Positions 15,076 to 22,849 of a stretch of 33,544 bases of DNA are shown here, piece after piece. The position numbers were made by a program, and so were the translations under genes. The stretch's first letter is position 1. Every line of letters begins with the position of its first letter. Where the stretch lies: assembly GCA_016200585.1 (NCBI GenBank), contig JACQEN010000054.1, positions 1 through 33,544 on the forward strand, given 5' to 3'. Source of the DNA: Deltaproteobacteria bacterium (GTDB taxonomy: Bacteria > Desulfobacterota > Binatia > HRBIN30). The notes beneath the pieces were generated by a model, which saw only the letters and a list, made by a program, of their open reading frames with translations, ran no database searches and was not told the DNA's origin.

Positions 15076-15570
15076 ATGCGCTGGTCTGAAATCGGCGACA
15101 TGACCTGTTCGATCGCCCGCGCCTTGTCGGTCGTGGGCGATCGCTGGACCTTGCTCATTTTGCGCGACGCGTTTTTGCGGACGCGGCGCTTCGAGCAGTT
15201 TCAGGCGTCGCTGAAGATCACTCGTCACCGGCTGGCCGACCGGCTGCAGAAGCTGGTCGACAACGGCATTCTCGAGCGCCTGCCGTACCAGGACAATCCG
15301 CCGCGCTTCGAGTACAAGCTGACCGCCAAGGGTGTCGACCTCTACCCGGTAATCGCCGCCCTGGTCGGTTGGGGCGATCGCTGGATGGCGGGGAAGGACG
15401 GGGTACCGATCGAATTGGTGCACCGCGGCTGCGGTCACACGATCGCCCCCGAATTCGTCTGTCCCGACTGCCGTGAACCGATCGGCGCGCGCGACATGCT
15501 GGCGCAGCCCGGCCCGGGGTTGTTGGCGCAACGGAAGAAGCGCCGCAGTGCAGTGAAACGCAAGACATGA
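15076..15570 (+). CDS. HxlR (DUF24) family transcriptional regulator
   Basis: This is a 164-residue winged-helix regulator. MTCSIARALSVVGDRWTLLILRDAF (broken here at 9-33) is the HxlR hallmark, with Cys11 at the position of the redox- or electrophile-sensing Cys of the family. ITRHRLADRLQKLVDNGILER is the recognition helix and wing region. Unlike minimal HxlR proteins (about 110 residues), it has a C-terminal extension with CGH (119-121) and CPDC (129-132), which looks like a zinc ribbon, and ends in a basic tail (RKKRRSAVKRKT). The stop is one base before an ATG of the molybdopterin oxidoreductase reading frame, so the two are one operon and the regulator probably controls that enzyme. Confidence 0.88.
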   Translation: MRWSEIGDMTCSIARALSVVGDRWTLLILRDAFLRTRRFEQFQASLKITRHRLADRLQKLVDNGILERLPYQDNPPRFEYKLTAKGVDLYPVIAALVGWGDRWMAGKDGVPIELVHRGCGHTIAPEFVCPDCREPIGARDMLAQPGPGLLAQRKKRRSAVKRKT

Positions 15571-15589
15571 GATGAAAGGACAATCGCCA

Positions 15590-17950
15590 ATGGAGAAGCT
15601 GCGAAACGTCGACCCCTCGGTATCGCGCGCCCCCTTGCCGCTCGACGCGGAGAACCTGCCGACCGTTTGTGTGCTCTGTAGCCACAATTGCGGCTTACGG
15701 GTCGACGTCAAAGACGGACGCATCACCGCGATCCGCGGCGACGAGAGTAGTCCGATCACCGCCGGCTACGTGTGCAACAAGGCTTTCAGTATCCAGCACT
15801 ACGTTGAGCACGACCAGCGCGTGAAACATCCGCTGCGCCGCACCGCCGACGGTCGCTTCGAGCGCATCGGTTGGGACACGGCCATTGCCGAGATTTCCGA
15901 GAAACTGACGGCGATTCGCGCTGCACACGGGGCTCGGGCCATCGGGCTGGTAGGCATCGGCGGCCAGGCCAATCACATGGACGCACCGTTCGGCATCGGT
16001 TTCTTGCGCGGCCTCGGCTCGAAGCGCTGGTTCAACGCCTTCGCGCAGGAGAAGACACAGCACTCGCTGGTCGACCAGTGGCTGTTCAACGCCTCCCCGG
16101 CGGTCATGCTGCATGCCGACATGGAGCAGGCGAATTTCATGTTGGTGCTCGGAACCAATCCGCGCATCAGCAATCGCGGGCACAACGCCAATGAGACCTT
16201 CCAAGCGTTCGCCAAGGATCCGCAGCGACGCCTGGTGGTCGCCGACCCACGCGACACCGAGACGACGCGCCTGGCACATGTCCACTTGCGCGTCCGCCCC
16301 GGCACCGACGCCTATCTGCTGTTGGGTATGGCGGCGACGATCGTCAGCGGTGAGCTCGCCGATGCGAAGTTCCTGCACGAGAAAACGACGGACTTCGAAG
16401 CCTTGCGACAGGTCTTGGCCGAAGTCGATATCGCCGAAATGGCTCGCCGCTGCGGCATCGACCTAAAGGCGCTGACCGACACCGCGGCCGAGCTCGCGCG
16501 CGCCGAGCGCGCCGCCATCTTCTACGATCTCGGCGTCGAGCAGACTCCGTTCTCGACGCTCATTTCGTATCTGATCCGCGTTTTACTGACGCTGACCGGC
16601 AACATCGGCCGTCGCGGCGGTAATGTCTTCTTCGAGACGTTCTCGCCCCCGGTGCTTGAAGCGGAACGTGTGCGCGAGCCCGAGCGGGCCCTGGCATCGG
16701 GTATCCCGGCCATTCGCGCCCTTGGAAACATGGGAATGTTTTCACCGACCCTGTGCCCTGAAGAAATCATGATCGACCACCCGGAGCGCTTGCGCGCCGT
16801 CATCGTCGAAGGCTCCAACCCCCTGCTCTCCTACTCCGACACCGCACGTTGGCGTGAAGCATGCGACAAGCTCGATCTACTCGTCGTCATCGATCCGGCG
16901 ATGACCGAAACCGCAGCGCTGGCGCACTACGTGCTGCCGACACCCGTGGGCTACGAAAAGTGGGAGATCGCCAACTTCCCAAAGGGATTCCCCGAGATTC
17001 TGGTGCAATTGCGGCCGCCGGTCGTACCCGGTCCCGAAGAGGCGCTGCCCGAGCCGGAGATTTATGCACGGCTCGCCGAAGCCATGGGCCTATTCGGAGC
17101 ACCGCCGGCGGAGTTGTTCGACCTTGCTCCGCAGGCGTTGCAAGCGGACGGTGCAGCGGCCTTCCTGGCCACGGCACAGCAGCGCGCCATGGAGGGCGGC
17201 AAAGTCAAAGATCCAACCAATGCTCTACTCTTCTGGGCCTACCGTACCGTCGGGGCGCAACTGCCGGCACCGTCACTGGCTGCGGTGTGGCTGCTATCCG
17301 GTCTCAACGGGATGATGCGAACCGATTCGGTGTTGCGGACGCTGGGCGACGAGTGGCGCGACAAGAGTCCGTTTGAAATCGGCGCCGAGGTTTTCCGTCG
17401 CATCCTGGCTCATCCGGAAGGCGTCGAGATCGCCCGAGGCAGTGCAGACAACAACCTCGAAGCGAACATCAACTACGCCGACAAGCGTGTCCACCTGGCG
17501 CCGCCGCCGATGCTCGACGAGATGCGCCGTGCTTTGAAGACGGCACCGGCTCACGACCCCGCCTACCCTTTCATCCTCGGAGCCGGGTTGAGAACGCGTT
17601 GGACGGCAAACACGATCCACCGTGATCCGGCCTGGCGCAAGGGCCAGGGGCCGCATTGCGCATTGCATCTCACGCCGGCCGACGCTCAGCGTCTGGGTGT
17701 GCGTAACGGCGATTCGGTTCGCGTCCGCACGCGCCGCGGGGCATTGACGCTGCCGGCGCAGATCGATCCCAAGTTACTCGACGGCTACGTGTGGATGCCG
17801 AACGGCTTCGGCCACGTACACGATACGGCCGACGGGCAGCCGGCAGCGGTCGGCGGCAATCACAACGAACTCACGGATATTGCGGATCGCGATCCCTTCA
17901 CCGGCGTACCGCATCATCGGTACGTACAGTGCCAGATCGAACCGGCGTGA
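15590..17950 (+). CDS. Molybdopterin-dependent oxidoreductase (DMSO reductase superfamily)
   Basis: This is a 786-residue catalytic subunit carrying bis-MGD cofactor and one 4Fe-4S cluster: CVLC...C at 27/30/34 and GYVCNKA (Cys62). LVLGTNPRISNRGHN and VVADPRDTETTRLA are cofactor-binding motifs, and the C-terminal domain (LHLTPADAQRLGVRNGDSVRVRTRRG, in two parts) is the MGD-binding barrel. No twin-arginine signal is present, so it is cytoplasmic. At the usual molybdenum-ligand region (about 148-156) the sequence is WFNAFAQEK, with no Cys, Ser or selenocysteine. ATG 15590 has AAAGGA nine bases upstream; ATG 15572, one base after the HxlR stop, is an alternative adding six residues. No iron-sulfur or membrane subunit is adjacent, so it may act alone. 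The substrate is unknown. Confidence 0.85.
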   Translation: MEKLRNVDPSVSRAPLPLDAENLPTVCVLCSHNCGLRVDVKDGRITAIRGDESSPITAGYVCNKAFSIQHYVEHDQRVKHPLRRTADGRFERIGWDTAIAEISEKLTAIRAAHGARAIGLVGIGGQANHMDAPFGIGFLRGLGSKRWFNAFAQEKTQHSLVDQWLFNASPAVMLHADMEQANFMLVLGTNPRISNRGHNANETFQAFAKDPQRRLVVADPRDTETTRLAHVHLRVRPGTDAYLLLGMAATIVSGELADAKFLHEKTTDFEALRQVLAEVDIAEMARRCGIDLKALTDTAAELARAERAAIFYDLGVEQTPFSTLISYLIRVLLTLTGNIGRRGGNVFFETFSPPVLEAERVREPERALASGIPAIRALGNMGMFSPTLCPEEIMIDHPERLRAVIVEGSNPLLSYSDTARWREACDKLDLLVVIDPAMTETAALAHYVLPTPVGYEKWEIANFPKGFPEILVQLRPPVVPGPEEALPEPEIYARLAEAMGLFGAPPAELFDLAPQALQADGAAAFLATAQQRAMEGGKVKDPTNALLFWAYRTVGAQLPAPSLAAVWLLSGLNGMMRTDSVLRTLGDEWRDKSPFEIGAEVFRRILAHPEGVEIARGSADNNLEANINYADKRVHLAPPPMLDEMRRALKTAPAHDPAYPFILGAGLRTRWTANTIHRDPAWRKGQGPHCALHLTPADAQRLGVRNGDSVRVRTRRGALTLPAQIDPKLLDGYVWMPNGFGHVHDTADGQPAAVGGNHNELTDIADRDPFTGVPHHRYVQCQIEPA

Positions 17951-17975
17951 TGTCGATTCAGGGAAGTCGAGAGTA

Positions 17976-18044
17976 GATCGTCTACAGTCGACAGTTCGAC
18001 CGGAACAACAACTGTCAGCGCTTGACTGTAGACGCGATCGTTTT
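17976..18044 (+). terminator. Long inverted repeat followed by TTTT
   Basis: GATC + GTCTACAGTC + GACAGTT (17976-17996) pairs with AACTGTC (18010-18016), GACTGTAGAC (18024-18033) and GATC (18036-18039), with a 7-nt and a 2-nt bulge on the right arm. TTTT follows at 18041. It sits 25 bp after the oxidoreductase stop, between convergent genes, and is best read as a terminator for that operon. Confidence 0.65.
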
Positions 18045-18057
18045 GTCGTATCGAAGG

Positions 18058-18201
18058 TTAAGCTTCGTCCCAGAAGAACTCGGCGAAGTGGAACGAATCG
18101 AGCGCTTGCAGGCATCTGTGGGCACGGGCCGCCTTGCGCAAGAGCGCCCCGCAGCGACTGCATCGCACAACGTTGATGTCGGTGATTCTTGGCTGTTGCA
18201 T
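18058..18201 (-). CDS. Small zinc-ribbon-like protein (47 aa)
   Basis: A 47-residue reading frame begins at ATG 18201 with GGAG at good spacing upstream (AAAAGGAGTTCGTC). The sequence has CSRCGALLRKAARAHRC (15-31), a C-x2-C plus H-x-C spacing that could bind one zinc ion, and an acidic aromatic C-terminus (FHFAEFFWDEA). No membrane helix is seen. It is the second of two tiny genes on this strand, 89 bp downstream of the 68-residue gene. I do not recognise the family. The strong ribosome binding site and the Cys pattern support it being real. Confidence 0.6.
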   Translation of the reverse strand: MQQPRITDINVVRCSRCGALLRKAARAHRCLQALDSFHFAEFFWDEA

Positions 18202-18290
18202 GACGAACTCCTTTTGCCCTGCGAGGCCGTCGGTGCGAACCGGGTCGGCGGACACCGCCCGTCAAACCATCGGCACCCGTGAGGCGTGCT

Positions 18291-18497
18291 TTACGCGGAC
18301 CGCCGACTTGAGCTCGCGTCGGCCATGATCTCACCACTGGCCAGATGCAAGTGTACGCCGTCGGCAATTTGAACGAAGGCCTCCATGCGCGGTGCGACAA
18401 TCCGGCCAAAGCCAAATGGACGGCAGTCCCACGCCGCACGCGTGCCCAGCCCCACCCGCACCCGAATGCGTTTCGCAAAACCCAATTGCCTTTGCAT
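18291..18497 (-). CDS. Small hypothetical protein (68 aa)
   Basis: A 68-residue reading frame starts at ATG 18497 with GGAGAGG a few bases upstream (GGAAAGGAGAGGACC), one of the best ribosome binding sites in the window. The N-terminus is basic (QRQLGFAKRIRVRVGLG) and the C-terminal part reads EAFVQIADGVHLHLASGEI. No known domain, signal peptide or membrane helix is recognised. It lies upstream of the 47-residue zinc-ribbon gene on the same strand and downstream of the quinone oxidoreductase, and may share a transcript with the former. Confidence 0.5.
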   Translation of the reverse strand: MQRQLGFAKRIRVRVGLGTRAAWDCRPFGFGRIVAPRMEAFVQIADGVHLHLASGEIMADASSSRRSA

Positions 18498-18814
18498 GGT
18501 CCTCTCCTTTCCGTTCATCCTTCGCGGCCTTTCGATGCCGCCCGGGATACTCCAGTTACCAAGCACCTGCCGTGCCAGCGCGAGCGCGACGTCTAGTCGA
18601 AATTGTCACACTCGGTTTGTGAAAAAATGGGGCTACGAATAGGTACGTTGCTACAAATTTCGTCGCCAAAGTGACACTGCGAGCGCTCGGCGGGAGTACA
18701 AAGCGCGCGTTTTGGACGCGCTGCGGCGGGTGGACAAATCCCGCCTTGTCACACTCGACGACGATAGAAGCTTGGTCTCAGGGACTGTCCTGCCAGCCGC
18801 GCCGGAGGCACAGA
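18498..18814. other. Intergenic region between quinone oxidoreductase and the small genes
   Basis: No gene is supported. It holds a perfect inverted repeat TCACA-N7-TGTGA at 18606-18622 and a second copy of its left flank, TTGTCACACTCG, at 18746-18757 (first copy 18603-18614). A hairpin GGCGGG-N9-CCCGCC lies at 18725-18745, which could end the oxidoreductase transcript on the minus strand. The promoter of the two small genes probably lies between 18510 and 18660. Confidence 0.4.
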
Positions 18815-19807
18815 CTAGCTGGACAATTCGGGCAGGAGAATCATCGACCCAGTTGTTTTCCGGCCTTCGAGATCGCGATGGGCTTGGGCTGCGTCGGACA
18901 GAGGATAGCGCCGGCGCACCTCGACCTTGACCGCGCCGGAGCCGACCACATCGAAGAGCTCGTTGGCAGTGGCCACCAGATCTTCACGCTTGGCGGTGTA
19001 GGTCATCAGCGTCGGCCGCGTGATGTAGAGCGACCCCTTCATCGACAGGGTCGCCAGGTTGAACGGCGGTACGGGCCCTGAAGCGTTGCCAAAGCTCACC
19101 ATCAAGCCCAGCGGCGCCAGACAATCGAGCGAGTCGTCGAAGGTCGCCGCCCCAACCGAGTCGTACACCACCGGAACACCGGCACCATCGGTAATCTCGC
19201 GCACCCGTGCCGAGACCTTCTCGCGCGAGTAGACGATCACATGATCGCAACCATGCAACCGAGCCAGCTCGGCTTTGTCGTCGCTGCCTGCCGTGCCGAT
19301 GACCGTGGCGCCAAGATGCTTTGCCCATTGGCAAGCAATGAGCCCGACTCCTCCGGCCGCCGCATGAAACAAGATCGTGTCACCACGTTTCACCCGGTAG
19401 GTTCGGCGTAAGAGGTACTGCGCCGTCATTCCCTTGAGCATCATTGCCGCTGCACCCTGGTCGGGCACCGTAGCCGGTAGGCGCACCAAGAATCCGGCCG
19501 GAATGAGGCGGCGCTCGGCATAGGCCCCCGGGGGACTGCCGGCGTAGGCGACACGGTCGCCGACGGCGAGATCAGCGACTTCGGAGCCTATCGCTTCAAC
19601 CTCACCAGCAGCCTCCATGCCGATGCCGGAGGGAAGCGACGGTAGCGGATAGAGGCCGGTGCGGTGGTAGATGTCGATGAAGTTCACGCCTATGGCTGTC
19701 TGACGCACCAGGGCGTCGTAGGGGCCGGGCGCACCGACGTCGACCTCTTCGTAGCGCAATTCTTCGGCACCACCGGTCTTGTGAATCCTGATCGCTCTGG
19801 TCTTCAT
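18815..19807 (-). CDS. qor: Quinone oxidoreductase (zinc-free MDR family, NADPH-dependent)
   Basis: This is a 330-residue medium-chain dehydrogenase/reductase. NFIDIYHRTGLYPLP (42-56) and GIGMEAAGEV (61-70) are the quinone-reductase signatures, the nucleotide loop is HAAAGGVGLIACQ (148-160), and there are no structural zinc Cys clusters, as expected of Qor. It reduces quinones with NADPH by one-electron transfer in the cytoplasm. ATG 19807 has AGAGGTAG upstream. It is 46 bp downstream of the EamA transporter on the same strand. Qor-like enzymes vary in substrate, so the symbol indicates family rather than proven activity. Confidence 0.88.
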   Translation of the reverse strand: MKTRAIRIHKTGGAEELRYEEVDVGAPGPYDALVRQTAIGVNFIDIYHRTGLYPLPSLPSGIGMEAAGEVEAIGSEVADLAVGDRVAYAGSPPGAYAERRLIPAGFLVRLPATVPDQGAAAMMLKGMTAQYLLRRTYRVKRGDTILFHAAAGGVGLIACQWAKHLGATVIGTAGSDDKAELARLHGCDHVIVYSREKVSARVREITDGAGVPVVYDSVGAATFDDSLDCLAPLGLMVSFGNASGPVPPFNLATLSMKGSLYITRPTLMTYTAKREDLVATANELFDVVGSGAVKVEVRRRYPLSDAAQAHRDLEGRKTTGSMILLPELSS

Positions 19808-19853
19808 GTGCAGCTACCTCTGCACCTCAGCTTTCCATCACAGTGTGAGCGCT

Positions 19854-20780
19854 TCAAGGTGCGCCGGTCTCGGCCGCGCTTTCGGCCAGCTCTTCGCCGG
19901 TCGCGGGACTGGTACTCAGTACGATCATGGCGATCGCCAAAAGCACAACGGCACCGCCGGCAAGATGATACGCGTTGAGTGACTCTTGCAGGAACAACGC
20001 CGCGCCCACAGCGGCAAATACCGGTACGCCGAGCAGCGTGATCGAAATCACGAAGGCCGATACGTGCGGATGTGCCCAGTTGGTGAGAAGATGTCCCAAC
20101 GTACCTGGGATCATCGCCAGAAACAGCAGGTAGCCCCAATCGGCCCCGTGCGGCGAGAGAAGATGCTGTCCGGTGGCAAGGGCTGCCAGGAGAATCATCA
20201 GGCCCGACACCGTGGTCATCCCGATCACGTACTCCAGCGCGCCGACGTCGGCGCGCACCTGCTTCGAGGCCAGAAAATATGCCGTGAAGGCGAACAGATT
20301 GGCGACCGCCAACACGTCACCCTGCAGGCTCCAGTGGGCCGCGTGAGTGGAGCCGAGGACGACGATCACCGTACCGATCAACGCCAACACCGACCACAAC
20401 GCCGCGCGCAGCGTCACCCGCTCGCCGAACATTCGCCCTGCCACCAAGAGCACCAACACCGGCTGCAGCGCGGCAATGATCGACACGTTGGCGACGCTGG
20501 TGCGCTTCAGGCTGCTGAAAAAAAGCAATTGGTGCAGGGAAAACAGACCCCCTCCAACCAACGATGCGCGCACCCAGTCCCGCGTCAGCCGCCGGCGCAG
20601 CGACGGCACGAATGCCGGTATGAGCCAGAGCACGGGAATGGCAAACCACAAGCGATAGAAGGAGACGACGATTCCGCTGGTCGAGATCAGCTTCGCAACA
20701 ACGTTGCTGCAGCCCCAGGTCAGAACCGTCGTCGCGACAGCAGCCAGGGCCAGGCCGCGGTGCGAGCTCTGCTTGACCAT
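19854..20780 (-). CDS. EamA-family (DMT) transporter
   Basis: This is a 308-residue inner-membrane protein with ten hydrophobic helices arranged as two EamA repeats. The first begins TVLTWGCSNVVAKLI and contains SVANVSIIAALQPVLVLLVA. The second includes MTTVSGLMILLAAL and SITLLGVPVFAAVGAALFLQESL, the typical end-of-repeat P-(V/I)-x6-A-x3-L-x-E pattern. Family members export amino acids and other small metabolites. The ATG is at 20780. It lies 90 bp downstream of the carboxylesterase and 46 bp upstream of the quinone oxidoreductase, probably one operon. The substrate is unknown. Confidence 0.87.
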   Translation of the reverse strand: MVKQSSHRGLALAAVATTVLTWGCSNVVAKLISTSGIVVSFYRLWFAIPVLWLIPAFVPSLRRRLTRDWVRASLVGGGLFSLHQLLFFSSLKRTSVANVSIIAALQPVLVLLVAGRMFGERVTLRAALWSVLALIGTVIVVLGSTHAAHWSLQGDVLAVANLFAFTAYFLASKQVRADVGALEYVIGMTTVSGLMILLAALATGQHLLSPHGADWGYLLFLAMIPGTLGHLLTNWAHPHVSAFVISITLLGVPVFAAVGAALFLQESLNAYHLAGGAVVLLAIAMIVLSTSPATGEELAESAAETGAP

Positions 20781-20870
20781 CCGAGAATTCAGACTTCAGT
20801 GCTCAGAACGGGAACGGAAGGACCGTACCGCCGCAAGGTTTCCGCACTACGGCTCCCCCATTCCGGCTCA

Positions 20871-22715
20871 TCACGCATCCCACGGAAATTTGTCGAACGG
20901 CAAATCGGCGCATTCTTTTTCGAAATCGGTTTTCGAGATGCCGCGCGACCAGGCGGCAAGCTCGTGGTAGAGCTTGCACTTGTCCTTGTGTACCCCCAGC
21001 CGCGGATCCTTCTTCAAGGTATCGAGGAGGCTGGCACGAGTGACGCTCTCCGAAGACATGCGCACGCCACCGCCGCTGTCAGTATCCAAGACCATGAACT
21101 TCGGCGCCGCGGCGGCGCTGGAATCCCAAGCGGTCCACTCCGGAAGCTTGCTGTCACGCCCGCGACCCGGCGCTCCGTGATAGGCGAACTCCGCCCAGTA
21201 CGACATCATGGTCTGGCTCAACGCCAAACGACCCGCCTCGTTCTCTTTCGTGAAGATGCGATTGCCCTCTTTGCCGAGATCGAAATGGCCGAAGACGAAC
21301 TGGATCTCGAAGCCGTGCGAGGCGCCGAGCATCTCTGCCAGGTTCGAACCCAGCAGCATCGGTTCCTCGTCCCAATCGAAGCGATAGGCAAACACGCTCG
21401 CCCCCTGCACGGCGCGCATCGCGGCCGCCGGTTCGTCGACGCCGGTCGCCTTCCAGTTTTTCGCCAGGTACTCTGCCGTCAGATTGTATTGCTGCGCATC
21501 GCGCAGGCGCGGGAAGATCCACAGGAACTTGCGGACGTACTGCGGGCTGGGAAACATGAACAGCTTGTTTTCGTCGCGATTGGTTCCAAGCATCACCGGA
21601 ACCTGGTTGTACCCGCCGGGACGTTGCATCCGTTCCAGCGGGTCCTCCTGCGGCAGGACCAAGCCCTCCGTAAACAACAGCGGCATGCGAATCATGCCGA
21701 CGTTGGGCTGCGGCGTGTAGCCGCTGAGGATTTCGTAGGCGCTCTTGCCGCGCAGGTAGCGAGAAACATCGCCCGGCTGCACATACGACAGATGCACTTT
21801 GGCTCCATCGCGATCCTTCGCAATCTTGTCGCCCTGCACCAAACGCAGCAACAGCTCGCTCGAGCTGTTTGGATCGCCTGGCGGATCGTCGTCGATCGAC
21901 GCTTCGGCGCGTTGTGGCGTGCTGAAGAAGGTACCCCCGCTTTCGACGATGGCTCGTTGAAACAAGCCATGTGCCTTGGGCGACAGCAACAACGAAAAGA
22001 CATTGGTGCCGCCCGCCGACTCGCCGAAGATGGTGATATTGTCAGGGTCGCCGCCAAAACTTGCGATGTTCTTGCGTACCCATTCGAGCGAGCGAATCAG
22101 GTCGAGGGTGCCGAAGTTTCCCGAACGCTCTTCGTCGGTGGTCGTGGCGTCGTTCAACGACGGGTGACGAAACCAGCCGAACGGCCCCAGCCGGTACTGC
22201 GTCGTGACGACGAGGACCTTCTGCGAACCAGCCAGGTTCGACCCGTCGTAAAAGGACGCCGTGCCGATCGTATTGCCGCCGCCGTGGATCCAGAACATCA
22301 CCGGCAGGCGGGCCTTGCCGCTCGGAACTTGATCCGGCGCGAAGCGCGGGGCCCAAATGTTGAGGTAGAGACAGTCTTCGTTGCCCACAGGAGTGCCGGG
22401 GCGAGCGTCCTTCACGCCGCCGAAGACGCTGGCGTATTGAACACACGGCGGACCGAACTTGAGCGCATTGCGCACATTGTTCCACGCTGCCGGGGGCACC
22501 GGAGCGCGCCAACGCAGCTTGTCGATCGGCGGAGCGGCGAACGGTACGCCGAGCCAGGCATGCGTCTCCTGGGCATCGCCGAAACCCACGACCTCGCCAA
22601 ACATCGTCGGCCGCTTGGAAGCCGGATCCGCCGCACGTGGAACGTCCTGTACCTGCTGGCAACCTGCCACGAGCGCCACCAAGACCAACGCCGCACCGAG
22701 ATATTCTCGCTTCAT
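20871..22715 (-). CDS. Type-B carboxylesterase lipoprotein
   Basis: This is a 614-residue alpha/beta hydrolase of the carboxylesterase/cholinesterase family. The start at 22715 yields a lipoprotein signal peptide ending in LVAGC (lipidated Cys19), so the enzyme should be anchored outside the inner membrane. Family motifs are EDCLYLNIWAP (113-123), the oxyanion HGGG (144-147), the nucleophile GESAGG (Ser233) and the late His region GASHGFEIQFVFGHFD. It hydrolyses carboxylic esters. GGGAGA precedes the ATG; the first arm of a CCCGG/CGTTG hairpin (22725-22752) overlaps this ribosome binding site. It is the first gene of a minus-strand run with the EamA and quinone oxidoreductase genes and is divergent from the aminopeptidase gene. 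Confidence 0.88.
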   Translation of the reverse strand: MKREYLGAALVLVALVAGCQQVQDVPRAADPASKRPTMFGEVVGFGDAQETHAWLGVPFAAPPIDKLRWRAPVPPAAWNNVRNALKFGPPCVQYASVFGGVKDARPGTPVGNEDCLYLNIWAPRFAPDQVPSGKARLPVMFWIHGGGNTIGTASFYDGSNLAGSQKVLVVTTQYRLGPFGWFRHPSLNDATTTDEERSGNFGTLDLIRSLEWVRKNIASFGGDPDNITIFGESAGGTNVFSLLLSPKAHGLFQRAIVESGGTFFSTPQRAEASIDDDPPGDPNSSSELLLRLVQGDKIAKDRDGAKVHLSYVQPGDVSRYLRGKSAYEILSGYTPQPNVGMIRMPLLFTEGLVLPQEDPLERMQRPGGYNQVPVMLGTNRDENKLFMFPSPQYVRKFLWIFPRLRDAQQYNLTAEYLAKNWKATGVDEPAAAMRAVQGASVFAYRFDWDEEPMLLGSNLAEMLGASHGFEIQFVFGHFDLGKEGNRIFTKENEAGRLALSQTMMSYWAEFAYHGAPGRGRDSKLPEWTAWDSSAAAAPKFMVLDTDSGGGVRMSSESVTRASLLDTLKKDPRLGVHKDKCKLYHELAAWSRGISKTDFEKECADLPFDKFPWDA

Positions 22716-22724
22716 CGCCGTTCT

Positions 22725-22752
22725 CCCGGCACCGTTGAAATCCAACGCCGGG
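22725..22752 (-). promoter_or_regulatory. Hairpin overlapping the esterase ribosome binding site
   Basis: CCCGG (22725-22729) with CGTTG (22733-22737) pairs with CAACG (22743-22747) and CCGGG (22748-22752), with a 3-nt bulge and the loop AAATC. On the esterase messenger the last stem bases fall in the GGGAG ribosome binding site, so folding could limit translation. No ligand or sequence motif suggests a known riboswitch. Confidence 0.35.
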
Positions 22753-22849
22753 CAGAAAGCAACGGCGGCGCGGGCGCGGCTCCACACTCGTGATCGGAAA
22801 CCGCAGCCCGCTGTCGAGATCATTCGAGTTGCACTGGGGTGGGTGATCG

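Noticed and set aside
19986-22793. Very long plus-strand open frame opposite the EamA and esterase genes
   Set aside because: It is a shadow of two well-recognised minus-strand genes; its translation is rich in Arg, His and Gln without domains.
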